From Ruegeria atlantica (lineage in GTDB: Bacteria > Pseudomonadota > Alphaproteobacteria > Rhodobacterales > Rhodobacteraceae), in the NCBI RefSeq assembly GCF_013032455.1, contig NZ_WQCF01000001.1:62001-126000 (forward strand): a DNA stretch of 64,000 bases, read 5' to 3'. The notes below the pieces were generated by a model that saw nothing but the letters and a program-made list of their open reading frames with translations, was not told where the DNA came from and made no database searches. Positions 18,011 through 27,309 of the stretch are shown one piece after another. The position numbers were made by a program, and so were the translations under genes. The number at the start of each line of letters is the position of its first letter. Positions within the stretch are counted from its first letter, which is position 1.

Positions 18011-20302
18011 ATGACTGACACGACAGAAGTATTTTCGGATCCTTCTTTGCAAAAAGCACCATCTGGCCTTCGGCTTTTGTTTCTAATCTTGATTGGAACA
18101 TTGTTGAGCTTATCGCCGGTTTTGGGATTTCTGCCAGAGGTTTGGCACACCGGGTTTGTAGTGGCCGGGGTTTCGTTTCTAGCAACCGCCTTTTTGGTGT
18201 TACTGCGGGGCAAGATTGCTGAATACATTTCACGGCAAGCAATCAAATCAATGGCTGTTTTCTCGGAGCAGGACGTTTGCCCAAGCATTATTGCGAACGC
18301 TCAAGGCGATATCTTGGCCGCCAATTCCGAGGCGCGGGCGAAAGTTCATGCTTTCCCCGGTGGACGGCTGGAGCATTGTTTAAGGTCAATGTTCGCCAAC
18401 CCTCCGGCAGTTCTTTTACGCCTGCAGTCCAAGGCAGAAATTTACGGAAGGGCACGCGAAGACATTGTAACCTTGGCTTCTACAATTCCGGTTTCAGTAT
18501 TTGATGTAGGTAAAGGATGGTTCTGTTGGCGGTTTCACCTGGATTCACCGGGCCAATGGGATGAAATTGACGTTCCGGTGTTGAGTGAAGGTCGAAATGG
18601 AAACCTTCTGCGCGTGAATGGGGCCGCCGCTCGATTAATTGGGCGGGGGCCGGATAGGCTGCATGAAGTGTTTGCAGATGAGATACCTGCGCAGGGTGGT
18701 ATTTTTCAGGTTCAAACGGTAAGCGGTCCTGTTTCGGCAGCCGTTTGTGAGATCAGTCGGTCTGGAACCGTTAGGGACCTAATGGTTTTTCCGATTGAGG
18801 AGAAAAAGCAAGCCAGTAGCGCGGCGTCGTTTGCTGATTTGCCCGTGCCGATAATTTGCCTTTCAGCGGATGGAAGTATTCTTGAAGCAAACCGGCTTGC
18901 CATGAAGCTTATCGGTGAGTTCGAACCTGAAAAAACCAATATTGCTCAAATCATGCAGGGGTTGGGCCGCCCGATCCTTGATTGGCTTGCCAGCACGGCT
19001 GCGCGCGAACCCGCGATGCGTTCCGAATTCCTACGCCTCGCGCGTCAAGACAAAGAGATATTTGTTCAGGTTACTCTGAACCGTGTTGTGAACAACGGCC
19101 AGGTTCGTTTGATCGCAGTATTGAATGATGCGACCGAACTCAAGACTCTTGAGGCCCAGTTTGTTCAGGGTCAGAAGATGCAAGCTGTTGGACAATTGGC
19201 TGGTGGTGTTGCCCATGATTTCAACAATTTGCTAACGGCCATTTCCGGCCATTGCGATTTATTGTTGCTCAGGCACGATCAGAATGACCCTGACTATGGG
19301 GATTTGGTGCAAATCAACCAGAATGCCAACCGAGCAGCCGCCCTGGTCGGGCAGCTGTTGGCATTTTCGCGAAAACAAACCCTGCAACCCGAGGTTCTGG
19401 ACCTGCGCGATACGATTTCAGACCTGATCCACCTACTGAATCGTCTGGTTGGTGAGAAAGTCCGCCTTATTCTAAGTCATGATCCCGTATTAAAGCCGGT
19501 CCGAGCGGATAAACGACAGCTGGAACAAGTTCTTATGAACCTTGTCGTAAACGCTCGGGATGCAATGCCAGAAGGTGGCGAGGTGCGGATCGAAACCGAA
19601 GTGATCGTATTGTCTGAACCCTTCAGGCGTGATCGCGCGGTCGTTAAGCCAGGGGAATATGTCACGGTAAAAGTAAGCGACAGTGGAATTGGAATTCCGG
19701 CTGACAAGCTGCAAAAAGTGTTTGAGCCGTTCTACACAACCAAACGGACTGGTGAAGGAACGGGGCTAGGGTTGTCGACTGTTTACGGGATCGTCAAACA
19801 AACAGGCGGTTTCATTTTTGTCGACAGCCTTCAAGAGCACGGGACCGAATTCATCGTCTATCTACCGGTTTCGTCCAAGCCCCAGCCTGCGTCGTCGGAG
19901 GCGGTGCCTAACGCCACGGTTCTTAGCACACGTCAAGGTGAAGGGGTTGTCCTATTGGTCGAGGACGAGGCCCCGGTACGCGCTTTTGCAACGCGCGCGC
20001 TTCGTCTCAAAGGGTATACCGTGCTTGAAGCAGACTCTGCCGAAGAAGCCCTGCGCTTGCTCGAGGACGGTTCTCTGAATGTCGACGCCTTTGTAACGGA
20101 TGTCGTCATGCCTGGTATGGACGGCCCAACCTGGGTGCGCAAAGCAATGAAGACGCGCCCGGATGTGCGGGTTATATTCATGTCCGGTTATACCGAAGGT
20201 GCGTTTGGCGATTCCGGGCCGGAGATAGCAAACTCAACCTTCCTGCCCAAACCATTCTCACTGAATCAACTGACTGAAGCGGTGTTTCAACAACTCAATT
20301 AA
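18011..20302 (+). CDS. cckA: CckA-type hybrid sensor histidine kinase/phosphatase with receiver domain
   Basis: A 763-residue inner-membrane protein. Two hydrophobic helices lie at about residues 20-65, followed by PAS-like sensing segments. The HisKA motif [21 protein letters not shown] has the phosphorylated His at 402; the ATPase domain has [25 protein letters not shown] and [15 protein letters not shown]. The C-terminal receiver domain has the phospho-acceptor Asp697 in [11 protein letters not shown]. This matches CckA, top of the CckA-ChpT-CtrA relay that in Rhodobacterales governs motility and gene transfer agents. A TTG at 18005 would add two residues; the ATG is preferred. Its stop overlaps that of the convergent sulfotransferase by 4 bases. 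Confidence 0.92.
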   Translation: MTDTTEVFSDPSLQKAPSGLRLLFLILIGTLLSLSPVLGFLPEVWHTGFVVAGVSFLATAFLVLLRGKIAEYISRQAIKSMAVFSEQDVCPSIIANAQGDILAANSEARAKVHAFPGGRLEHCLRSMFANPPAVLLRLQSKAEIYGRAREDIVTLASTIPVSVFDVGKGWFCWRFHLDSPGQWDEIDVPVLSEGRNGNLLRVNGAAARLIGRGPDRLHEVFADEIPAQGGIFQVQTVSGPVSAAVCEISRSGTVRDLMVFPIEEKKQASSAASFADLPVPIICLSADGSILEANRLAMKLIGEFEPEKTNIAQIMQGLGRPILDWLASTAAREPAMRSEFLRLARQDKEIFVQVTLNRVVNNGQVRLIAVLNDATELKTLEAQFVQGQKMQAVGQLAGGVAHDFNNLLTAISGHCDLLLLRHDQNDPDYGDLVQINQNANRAAALVGQLLAFSRKQTLQPEVLDLRDTISDLIHLLNRLVGEKVRLILSHDPVLKPVRADKRQLEQVLMNLVVNARDAMPEGGEVRIETEVIVLSEPFRRDRAVVKPGEYVTVKVSDSGIGIPADKLQKVFEPFYTTKRTGEGTGLGLSTVYGIVKQTGGFIFVDSLQEHGTEFIVYLPVSSKPQPASSEAVPNATVLSTRQGEGVVLLVEDEAPVRAFATRALRLKGYTVLEADSAEEALRLLEDGSLNVDAFVTDVVMPGMDGPTWVRKAMKTRPDVRVIFMSGYTEGAFGDSGPEIANSTFLPKPFSLNQLTEAVFQQLN

Positions 20303-20892
20303 ATAGCCGCTTCATGGCAGATGAATTCGTCTGCGTGTCGCCTGCGGAATTTTTGTTCGGTTTCTGGCGTCAGATGAGTTTCTCGTCGGGGGGAGACATT
20401 TTCCTGGGACAGTTCGATTTGCATGTTCAATCGGTCCTGTAGAAAGTTCAGGATCTTGTCCTGATTTTCATACTTGAAGATATGGCTTGCACCAAATCCG
20501 TTGCTTCGCGCGCGAAAAAATTGGCTTTGGCTGCCGACGTTAGCGTATTCAGGGCGGGGGTTTTGCATATAGGCTTGTACGAATTCGTCAAAACTCATGT
20601 CGCGGGTTGAGTGTGGATGCCCGATACGGTCGTCGCGACCGCGAAACCGATACCAACTTCCCAGCCAGTCGATTGGTTCGCGCACCACAGCCATGATCTC
20701 CATCTCGGTATCATACATTTTACGAAAAACGTTTTGAAAAAATCGGTCATAACGCCGAACCGGCGCGTGTTTCAGCTCTGGCGGGCCGGTCACCACAAAA
20801 TCGGCACGGTCGTGCAGAGCGGAATGATATGCTGTGCTGCCTGTTTTGGGGACAGCCAAGAACGCAAGGCGTTCTTTATAGAAAACAAGCAT
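20299..20892 (-). CDS. Sulfotransferase-family-like protein
   Basis: A 197-residue protein. Residues 10-21 (FLAVPKTGSTAY) match the 5'-phosphosulfate-binding loop of PAPS sulfotransferases, and EIMAVVREPIDWLGSWYRFR matches the 3'-phosphate-binding region. It would transfer sulfate from PAPS to an unknown acceptor. The protein is shorter than classical sulfotransferases but similar to short roseobacter members. AAGGG precedes the ATG. It ends head-on into cckA with overlapping stops and no hairpin between. Confidence 0.78.
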   Translation of the reverse strand: MLVFYKERLAFLAVPKTGSTAYHSALHDRADFVVTGPPELKHAPVRRYDRFFQNVFRKMYDTEMEIMAVVREPIDWLGSWYRFRGRDDRIGHPHSTRDMSFDEFVQAYMQNPRPEYANVGSQSQFFRARSNGFGASHIFKYENQDKILNFLQDRLNMQIELSQENVSPRRETHLTPETEQKFRRRHADEFICHEAAI

Positions 20893-20985
20893 TTATTTGC
20901 CCTTTGCCGATCTTTGTTAGGATCGCAGATTGGCGTAAACGACTCTTTAACACAATTGCCCAAAAGTAAGTTCCGTAAGTTTTAG

Positions 20986-21029
20986 TTGAAATGTTCTCTT
21001 TTTGGTCCCATAAGGAACAAGAGGCGAAC
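20986..21029 (+). promoter_or_regulatory. recA promoter with alphaproteobacterial SOS (LexA) box
   Basis: TTGAAA (20986-20991) and CATAAG (21009-21014) are spaced 17 bp. Directly after the -10 is GAAC-N7-GAAC (21015-21029), the direct-repeat LexA box known in Rhodobacter and other Alphaproteobacteria. LexA bound here would cover the start site. Confidence 0.85.
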
Positions 21030-21083
21030 AAAGCAGCGATTGCCGCCCGCTCAAGGGTGTGACAAAAGGGAAGCGACAGGACA

Positions 21084-22151
21084 ATGGCGGATCTTCTGAC
21101 AATGAGCGACAAGAAAAACGCAGACAAACAAAAAGCGCTCGACAGCGCGTTGGCACAGATCGAACGGCAATTCGGCAAAGGCTCGATCATGAAGCTGGGC
21201 GAGGACGCCAAGCAGGACATCGACGCAAGCTCGACCGGTTCTCTGGGGTTGGATATCGCGCTGGGAATTGGCGGTCTGCCGATGGGTCGGATCGTTGAGA
21301 TTTATGGACCGGAAAGTTCGGGTAAAACGACCCTGACCCTGCATTGTATTGCCGAGCAGCAAAAGCGCGGCGGTGTATGTGCGTTTGTGGATGCTGAGCA
21401 CGCACTGGACCCGCAATATGCGCGCAAGCTGGGCGTTGATCTGGATGAGTTGCTGATCTCGCAGCCCGATACGGGCGAACAGGCCCTTGAGATTACCGAT
21501 ACGTTGGTGCGATCCGGCGCGGTGAACATGGTCGTGGTCGACTCGGTGGCGGCGCTGACGCCGAAATCGGAGTTAGAAGGCGACATGGGCGACAGCAATG
21601 TCGGTGTGCAGGCCCGTCTGATGAGCCAGGCGATGCGCAAACTGACAGGCTCGATCAGCCGGTCGAACTGCATGGTGATCTTCATCAACCAAATCCGGAT
21701 GAAGATCGGCGTGATGTTCGGCAGCCCGGAAACCACGACTGGTGGTAACGCGCTGAAATTCTACAGCTCGGTCCGTCTGGACATCCGCCGTATCGGTGCG
21801 ATCAAGGACCGTGACGAGGTGGTCGGTAACCAGACTCGCGTTAAGGTCGTCAAGAACAAGGTGGCGCCGCCGTTCAAGCAGGTGGAATTCGACATCATGT
21901 ACGGCGAAGGCATCTCAAAGATGGGTGAGCTGCTGGATCTGGGCGTCAAGGCCGGTGTGGTCGAGAAATCGGGTTCATGGTTCAGCTATGGTGATGAGCG
22001 GATCGGGCAGGGGCGTGAGAATGCCAAGCAATATCTGCGTGACAACAGTCGTGCGGCCCTAGAGATCGAAGATAAAATCCGCGCCGCACATGGGCTGGAA
22101 TTCGATATGCCACCCGGCGCGGCTGAGGATGACGATATCCTCGAAGCTTAA
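21084..22151 (+). CDS. recA: Recombinase RecA
   Basis: A 355-residue RecA, the strand-exchange ATPase of homologous recombination and LexA co-protease. Walker A is [10 protein letters not shown], Walker B-like [10 protein letters not shown], loop L1 includes [10 protein letters not shown] and loop L2 [21 protein letters not shown]. The short acidic C-terminus ends EDDDILEA. The chosen ATG has AGGA 3-6 nt upstream; an ATG at 21102 lacks a site. Controlled by the SOS box 55 bp upstream. Followed by hairpins and alaS. Confidence 0.98.
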   Translation: MADLLTMSDKKNADKQKALDSALAQIERQFGKGSIMKLGEDAKQDIDASSTGSLGLDIALGIGGLPMGRIVEIYGPESSGKTTLTLHCIAEQQKRGGVCAFVDAEHALDPQYARKLGVDLDELLISQPDTGEQALEITDTLVRSGAVNMVVVDSVAALTPKSELEGDMGDSNVGVQARLMSQAMRKLTGSISRSNCMVIFINQIRMKIGVMFGSPETTTGGNALKFYSSVRLDIRRIGAIKDRDEVVGNQTRVKVVKNKVAPPFKQVEFDIMYGEGISKMGELLDLGVKAGVVEKSGSWFSYGDERIGQGRENAKQYLRDNSRAALEIEDKIRAAHGLEFDMPPGAAEDDDILEA

Positions 22152-22153
22152 GG

Positions 22154-22201
22154 GTGTCATGAAATGACACGAGCAGGGCGGTCTTGAAGGCCGCCTTGTT
22201 T
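22154..22201 (+). terminator. Two hairpins after recA, probable terminator
   Basis: GTGTCAT/ATGACAC (22154-22170) makes a first 7-bp hairpin. A second, imperfect GC-rich stem (22175-22197) is followed by a T-rich stretch. The second resembles an intrinsic terminator. Confidence 0.6.
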
Positions 22202-22288
22202 CGTTCCTCACTCCAATGTTGTGGACTATCCTAAGGGACAGAGATAAACCCTTTTCGACACATTATGATTGCGCGCTGAGAGAGCCTT

Positions 22289-24958
22289 ATGCCCACGCTG
22301 AACGATATCCGCTCAACTTTCCTGAACTACTTTGCCAAACAGGGGCACGAAGTGGTGCCTTCCAGCCCTCTGGTCCCGCGCAATGACCCCACGCTCATGT
22401 TTGTGAACTCGGGCATGGTGCAGTTCAAAAACCTGTTCACCGGAGTGGAAACCCGCGATTATCAGCGTGCGACAACAGCACAGAAATGTGTGCGTGCAGG
22501 TGGTAAGCACAACGACCTGGACAATGTCGGTTATACCGCGCGGCACCATACATTCTTTGAGATGCTTGGGAATTTCTCGTTCGGTAATTACTTCAAGCAT
22601 GAGGCGATCCCCTTTGCCTGGGAGTTGATCACCAAAGAATTCGGGATCGACAAGAGCCGTCTGCTGACGACGGTTTATCACACCGACGATGAGGCGTTCG
22701 AGATCTGGAAAAAGGTCGGCGTGCCGGAAGAACGGATCATTCGCATCGCCACAAATGACAATTTCTGGCAGATGGGGCCGACTGGCCCGTGCGGCCCGTG
22801 CACCGAGATTTTCTATGATCATGGCGATCACATCTGGGGCGGCCCTCCGGGTTCGGCTGAAGAAGACGGTGACCGGTTCATCGAAATCTGGAACATCGTT
22901 TTCATGCAGAACGAGCAGTTCGAAGACGGGTCGATGGTCGAACTCGACATGCAGTCGATCGACACCGGTATGGGGCTGGAGCGGATTGGGGCGCTGCTAC
23001 AGGGCAGCCATGACAACTATGACACTGACCTGTTCAAGACGCTGATCGAAGCGTCGGCGGATGCGACCGGTGTAGACCCTTATGGCGATCAGAACGTTCA
23101 TCATCGGGTGATCGCGGACCATTTGCGCTCGACCTCATTCCTGATTGCGGATGGGGTAATGCCGTCGAATGACGGGCGCGGCTATGTTCTGCGTCGGATC
23201 ATGCGTCGCGCGATGCGTCATGCGCATCTTCTGGGTGCCAAGGATCCAGTAATGCACCGTCTGGTGCCGTCGCTGGTGCAATTGATGGGCGCGCAGTATT
23301 CCGAACTTGGCCAGGCGCAGGCGTTGATCGAAGAAACGCTTCTGCTGGAAGAAACTCGCTTTAAGCAGACCTTGGATCGCGGGCTGAAACTGTTGGATGA
23401 TGAGGTCGCTGGCCTGCCAGAAGGCGCGGCGTTGCCCGGTGATGCGGCGTTCAAACTATATGACACCTATGGATTCCCGCTGGACCTGACGCAGGATGCA
23501 CTGCGTGAAAAGGGCCGGACCGTGGACACCGATGGTTTTGATGAGGCGATGGCTGAACAAAAGGCCAAAGCCCGTGCTGCTTGGGCTGGGTCAGGCGAGG
23601 CCGCGGATCAGGCGGTTTGGTTCGATGTGCTCGACACTGCCGGAGCTACCGATTTCCTGGGCTACGACACGGAGAAAGCCGAAGGTCAGGTGGCCGCTTT
23701 GGTCGTTGATGGCGCTTTGGTCGACAAGATTGAAAAGGGCGATTCTGGTTGGGTCGTTGTCAATCAGACGCCTTTCTACGGTGAAGCTGGCGGTCAGGTT
23801 GGGGACACAGGTGAGATCCGCCGACTTGAGAACATGCAGGATGTTGCGCAGGTTGAAGACACGCGCAAGTTTGCCGAAGGCAAGGTTTATGCGCATCGAG
23901 TGACGGTTAACCAGGGTACGTTGTCGAAAGGTGACGCGGTTGAACTTGAAGTCGATCACGCCCGCCGCAGCGGTATCCGGGCAAACCATTCGGCGACGCA
24001 CCTGTTGCACGAAGCATTGCGCGAAACGCTGGGCGATCACGTTGCGCAGCGTGGGTCGTTGAATGCGTCGGACCGGTTGCGGTTCGATTTCAGCCACTCC
24101 AAGGCGCTGAGCCCTGAGGAAATCCAAAAGGTAGAGCGTGAGGTGAATGAGTTCATCCGCCAGAACTCGAGCGTCGAAACGCGTATCATGACGCCCGACG
24201 ATGCTCGGGAACTGGGTGCTCAGGCGCTGTTTGGGGAAAAATATGGTGACGAAGTGCGTGTCGTCTCGATGGGCAAAGCGCCAACTGGCAAGGGCCACGA
24301 CGGTGAAACTTGGTCTATCGAACTGTGTGGTGGCACGCATGTTAAGCAAACAGGCGATATCGGTACCTTCGTCGTGTTGGGCGACAGTGCCAGTAGCGCT
24401 GGCGTGCGCCGGATTGAGGCTCTGACCGGGGATGAGGCGTTTCGTCATCTGTCAGCCCAAGACCAGCGTTTGGGTCAAATTGCGGCCGAGTTGAAAGCCC
24501 AACCTGATGACGTTGTCAGCAGGGTCAAGGCTTTGCTGGACGAACGCAAGGCTTTGCAGAACGAAGTTGCCCAACTTCGCCGTGATCTGGCGATGGCTGG
24601 TGGCTCGGGGCAGGGCGGTGCCGAAGCGCGGGATGTAAACGGTGTTCTCTTCCTTGCTCAGGCTTTGACCGGAGTGTCAGGCAAGGATCTTCCTGCGTTG
24701 ATTGATGAACATAAATCCCGGTTGGGCTCGGGCGCAGTGCTGCTGATTGCTGATGCGGGTGGTAAGGCCGCTGTTGCGGCTGGTGTGACCTCTGATCTCA
24801 CAGATAAAGTTTCTGCTGTTGATCTGGTTCGGGCCGCCGTATCTGAACTGGGCGGCAAAGGCGGCGGTGGACGCCCTGACATGGCGCAGGGCGGTGGCCG
24901 TGATGCTTCAAATTCAGATGCGGCCATCAAGGCTGCGGAAAACGTATTGGGAGGGTAA
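22289..24958 (+). CDS. alaS: Alanyl-tRNA synthetase
   Basis: An 889-residue AlaRS. The catalytic class II core lies in the first ~250 residues ([22 protein letters not shown]), followed by the tRNA-recognition region. The editing domain carries the zinc ligands HSATHLLH and CGGTH. The C-Ala/DHHA1 domain ends in a Gly-rich stretch with MAQGGG. Length is normal. Its stop is immediately followed by the DUF1330 gene, whose ribosome site overlaps the alaS end. Confidence 0.98.
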   Translation: MPTLNDIRSTFLNYFAKQGHEVVPSSPLVPRNDPTLMFVNSGMVQFKNLFTGVETRDYQRATTAQKCVRAGGKHNDLDNVGYTARHHTFFEMLGNFSFGNYFKHEAIPFAWELITKEFGIDKSRLLTTVYHTDDEAFEIWKKVGVPEERIIRIATNDNFWQMGPTGPCGPCTEIFYDHGDHIWGGPPGSAEEDGDRFIEIWNIVFMQNEQFEDGSMVELDMQSIDTGMGLERIGALLQGSHDNYDTDLFKTLIEASADATGVDPYGDQNVHHRVIADHLRSTSFLIADGVMPSNDGRGYVLRRIMRRAMRHAHLLGAKDPVMHRLVPSLVQLMGAQYSELGQAQALIEETLLLEETRFKQTLDRGLKLLDDEVAGLPEGAALPGDAAFKLYDTYGFPLDLTQDALREKGRTVDTDGFDEAMAEQKAKARAAWAGSGEAADQAVWFDVLDTAGATDFLGYDTEKAEGQVAALVVDGALVDKIEKGDSGWVVVNQTPFYGEAGGQVGDTGEIRRLENMQDVAQVEDTRKFAEGKVYAHRVTVNQGTLSKGDAVELEVDHARRSGIRANHSATHLLHEALRETLGDHVAQRGSLNASDRLRFDFSHSKALSPEEIQKVEREVNEFIRQNSSVETRIMTPDDARELGAQALFGEKYGDEVRVVSMGKAPTGKGHDGETWSIELCGGTHVKQTGDIGTFVVLGDSASSAGVRRIEALTGDEAFRHLSAQDQRLGQIAAELKAQPDDVVSRVKALLDERKALQNEVAQLRRDLAMAGGSGQGGAEARDVNGVLFLAQALTGVSGKDLPALIDEHKSRLGSGAVLLIADAGGKAAVAAGVTSDLTDKVSAVDLVRAAVSELGGKGGGGRPDMAQGGGRDASNSDAAIKAAENVLGG

Positions 24959-24959
24959 G

Positions 24960-25247
24960 ATGTCCGCACTCTGGATCGCTCATGTGACGGTGACTGACGC
25001 TGAAGCTTATGGGAAATACGCCGAATTGGCGGGCCCTGCGATCGCCAAGCACGGCGGTAAGTTCATTGCCCGTGCTGGTCGGTATGTACAACTTGAAGGT
25101 AAGGAGCGACCCCGGAATGTAGTGGCCCGGTTTCCTTCGGTTGAGGCCGCTGTGGAATGTTACAATTCTCCTGAATACCAACAGGCACTGGATCACGCAC
25201 GTGGTGCCAGCGAGCGTGAGTTGTTGGTCGTTGAGATCACCGAATAA
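24960..25247 (+). CDS. DUF1330 family protein
   Basis: A 95-residue dimeric alpha-beta barrel-type protein with the DUF1330 pattern: WIAHVTVTDAEAYGKYAELAGPAIAKHGGKFIARAG, then VVARFPSVEAAVECYNSPEYQ. No enzymatic activity is established for the family. GGGAGG lies 6-11 nt before the ATG inside the last alaS codons, and one base separates the two genes, so they are cotranscribed. A terminator follows at 25307. Confidence 0.9.
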   Translation: MSALWIAHVTVTDAEAYGKYAELAGPAIAKHGGKFIARAGRYVQLEGKERPRNVVARFPSVEAAVECYNSPEYQQALDHARGASERELLVVEITE

Positions 25248-25602
25248 CGCTTACAGTTCAATTACTAACGATTGAAATAATAATAAGCGAAATTTAGCCG
25301 ATATTGAAAACCGGGCAACTTAGCAAGTTGTCCGGTTTTTTGCAGTTTACTTGCTGCCTTTTTTATCAGTGGCTTACGGCTGTTTGATGGGGCTGCATAT
25401 CGCAGATATGCCCCAAGATTATGGCTTTGCCCTCTCATTTTTTGCCTTAAATGGCCATAATGACTGACGGAATTCTGCCTCTTTTCGTTTCCAATCTCAC
25501 CTCAGATTGCGCTGAGGGCGTCGGCTACCGATAATTTACGGGATCGTACTACGGTCTGATTTACCCAAAAGCGCACAAGGAAAATTGGATCGAGGAACTG
25601 AT
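25248..25602. other. Intergenic region: terminator, inverted repeat, no gene seen
   Basis: Holds the alaS-unit terminator (25307-25341) and a bulged hairpin near 25388-25413 (GGGGC and GCCCC arms around ATAT). The rest is the leader of the cysteine protease gene. I see no open frame with a ribosome site. Confidence 0.6.
25307..25341 (+). terminator. Rho-independent terminator of alaS-DUF1330
   Basis: AAAACCGGGCAACTT pairs with AAGTTGTCCGGTTTT (one G-T pair), short loop, then a T run. Confidence 0.9.
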
Positions 25603-26226
25603 ATGAAACCCACGAGCACGGATTTCAGAGCCGGTTTTGGACGGTTGGCCTCAACTATGGGGCGACTGGTCGTTGTCTCGATGTTGGCGTTGGGTTCATT
25701 GAGTGTTGTTTCAGCGGCGAATGCCAGCGAGGGGCGTTTTATCAAAAGTGCCGTCGCGTCGCCGCCGCCATCGGGTGCAAAGCAGTTGTGCCGCCAATAC
25801 AGCTGGGCCTGTTCAACCAAGGCATCAGTGGCCATGTCATATCAGCAGGAAATGCGAATTATTAAGCGAGTCAATCGGCAGGTGAATGCAACAACTCGCT
25901 CGGTCACGGATCGTTCGCAGTATCGGACAGCAGAAAGATGGGCACTGCCGACATCACGCGGTGGCGATTGCGAAGATTTTGCGTTGTTGAAGAAACGGGA
26001 CCTGATTAGAGCTGGTGTTGATCCGAGCAAATTGCTTATTGCAACGGTCTTGGACACCAAGCGTAATTCGCACGCCGTCCTTGTGTACCGATCTACGGCA
26101 GGTGACTTGGTACTGGATAATCTGACCAATCAAATCAAACCTTGGTCGGCGACACGCTATTTATTCCTGCGAATGCAAAATCCAAGTAAACCCAGCAGCT
26201 GGGTTGGGGTTTATCGCCGCAGTTAA
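25603..26226 (+). CDS. Transglutaminase-like cysteine protease (BTLCP, LapG-like fold)
   Basis: A 207-residue secreted protein. A long N-terminal signal (hydrophobic VVVSMLALGSLSVVSA, ending ANA) precedes the mature part. GGDCEDFALLK gives Cys123, NSHAVLV gives His157 and LVLDNL gives Asp172, the triad of bacterial transglutaminase-like cysteine proteinases (Peptidase C93). LapG in this family cleaves surface adhesins under c-di-GMP control. No LapD or giant adhesin gene is nearby. Start: the ATG at 25603 with GAGGA 7 nt upstream, not the TTG at 25585. It converges on the GGGN-repeat gene. Confidence 0.88.
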   Translation: MKPTSTDFRAGFGRLASTMGRLVVVSMLALGSLSVVSAANASEGRFIKSAVASPPPSGAKQLCRQYSWACSTKASVAMSYQQEMRIIKRVNRQVNATTRSVTDRSQYRTAERWALPTSRGGDCEDFALLKKRDLIRAGVDPSKLLIATVLDTKRNSHAVLVYRSTAGDLVLDNLTNQIKPWSATRYLFLRMQNPSKPSSWVGVYRRS

Positions 26227-26277
26227 TATGCGGCCATGTCTGCAGGCAGTTTTCGAGTGCCTGATTGCTGACCAAAC

Positions 26278-26305
26278 AAAAGGGCGACAAATTGGTCGCC
26301 CTTTT
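26278..26305. terminator. Terminator between BTLCP and GGGN-repeat genes
   Basis: AAAAGGGCGAC (26278-26288) and GTCGCCCTTTT (26295-26305) form an 11-bp stem with A/T at both ends. It can serve both convergent genes. Confidence 0.88.
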
Positions 26306-26403
26306 GGCTATTGAGTTCGTCTAACCACAATGGATGCCAATTTCTTGGCGGCAAAATAAGCTTACGCAGTATTAATACCCCGCGCAGCGCCGATAGTGCT
26401 GCT

Positions 26404-27009
26404 TCATTTGTTTTTGCCGCCTTTTCCTTTTCCGCCGCCAGGGTTGTTGGTGCCGTTTTGGTTGTTTGTTTGGCCTCCTGGGTTGGTGCCGTCTGCATGT
26501 CCTGAATGGTTGCCGCCGCCGTTGCCGCCGCCATTGCCGCCGCCATTGCCGCCGCCATTGCCGCCGCCGTTGCCGCCGCCGTTGCCGCCGCCGTTGCCGC
26601 CGCCGTTGCCGCCGCCATTGCCGCCACCGTTTCCGCCGCCATTGCCGCCACCGTTGCCGCCGCCGTTGCCGCCACCGTTTCCGCCGCCATTGCCGCCGCC
26701 ATTGCCATCGTTGCCGTTGTCATCCGAGTTTGATGAAGTGACAGTTGCGGTCGGGAAATCCGTCAGTACGGCAGCAAACGCAGGGCAAGATTCCAGTGTG
26801 CGGGACAGGATATCTTCGAAATCAGATCGGCGTTGGATATAGCGCAGCATCTGCGTGTCAACGACTGTACATCCGCACAAAGTGTCGGTCGAGACAGATT
26901 GGCGCGCGGTTTTTATGTTACATCTCTCTGCCTGGGCCGTGCCTGCGGTAACAAAAGGGAAAGTTGCTGAAATAAAAACAAAAGACAATAAATGGGACTT
27001 CACGCGCAT
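26404..27009 (-). CDS. Secreted low-complexity protein with 16 GGGN repeats
   Basis: A 201-residue protein of unknown family. Residues 1-27 are a signal peptide (LLSFVFISATFPFVTAGTAQA). The mature N-terminal part (to about residue 95) has four cysteines (ERCN, LCGC, SCPA), which suggests disulfides outside the cytoplasm. Residues 104-167 are sixteen consecutive Gly-Gly-Gly-Asn units, then an Asn/Gly/Lys-rich end (GGGKGKGGKNK). AGGAG lies 8 nt before the ATG. The opposite strand is also open across the repeat but lacks a start context. A 9-bp inverted repeat lies 32-73 bp upstream of the start. Confidence 0.8.
   Translation of the reverse strand: MRVKSHLLSFVFISATFPFVTAGTAQAERCNIKTARQSVSTDTLCGCTVVDTQMLRYIQRRSDFEDILSRTLESCPAFAAVLTDFPTATVTSSNSDDNGNDGNGGGNGGGNGGGNGGGNGGGNGGGNGGGNGGGNGGGNGGGNGGGNGGGNGGGNGGGNGGGNGGGNHSGHADGTNPGGQTNNQNGTNNPGGGKGKGGKNK
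26509..26700 (-). repeat. Minisatellite: 16 tandem 12-bp units
   Basis: Sixteen in-frame 12-bp units, on the plus strand GTTGCCGCCGCC with variants (ATTGCC..., ...CCACC, GTTTCC...). All variants are synonymous for GGGN, which points to selection on the peptide. Copy-number changes would keep the frame because the unit is a multiple of 3. Confidence 0.95.
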
Positions 27010-27309
27010 AGCGCCACTCCTTCGATACTCGTTACAAACTATGTTGTACTCACTGTTCGCTCTGCTCGACTGCGTACAACATTAGTGCCTTATTTCAACC
27101 ACAATTACATTCGTTTCTGGTCACATTTTCAAGGGATGTTTAAATTAAGTTAATCTACAAGATTTCGTGATTGGGAAAAAAACTGTGTAAAAACACAAAG
27201 AAAGCCCGCCAAGGGGGCGGGCCTTCCAGAAATCTAACCTCAGAAGTTTAGGTCAAATTGGTCATAAGTGTGGCATTGTTGCATGCATATCAACAATGAA
27301 GTTCACTCC
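27010..27309. other. Intergenic region: leader of GGGN gene, typA terminator
   Basis: On the GGGN-gene side there is a 9-bp inverted repeat, ATGTTGTAC (27041-27049) and GTACAACAT (27074-27082), centres 33 bp apart. An AT-rich stretch with several TTAA words lies near 27142-27155. The typA terminator is at 27202. No gene is seen. Confidence 0.6.
27202..27224 (-). terminator. Rho-independent terminator of typA
   Basis: AAGCCCGCC and GGCGGGCCTT arms; on the minus strand the stem is followed by a T-rich run. Lies about 85 bp past the typA stop. Confidence 0.8.

Noticed and set aside
26509-26700. Possible CRISPR-like array
   Set aside because: Contiguous 12-bp units without spacers; it is a coding minisatellite.
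26396-26842. Plus-strand Pro-rich, Ala-rich and Arg-rich frames across the 12-bp repeats
   Set aside because: Any repeat with a unit divisible by 3 stays open in several frames. Only the minus strand has a signal peptide, ribosome site and flanking domain.
27142-27155. CtrA-like TTAA pairs upstream of the GGGN gene
   Set aside because: Spacing is 6 rather than 7 between TTAA words, in an AT-rich stretch; not a convincing site.
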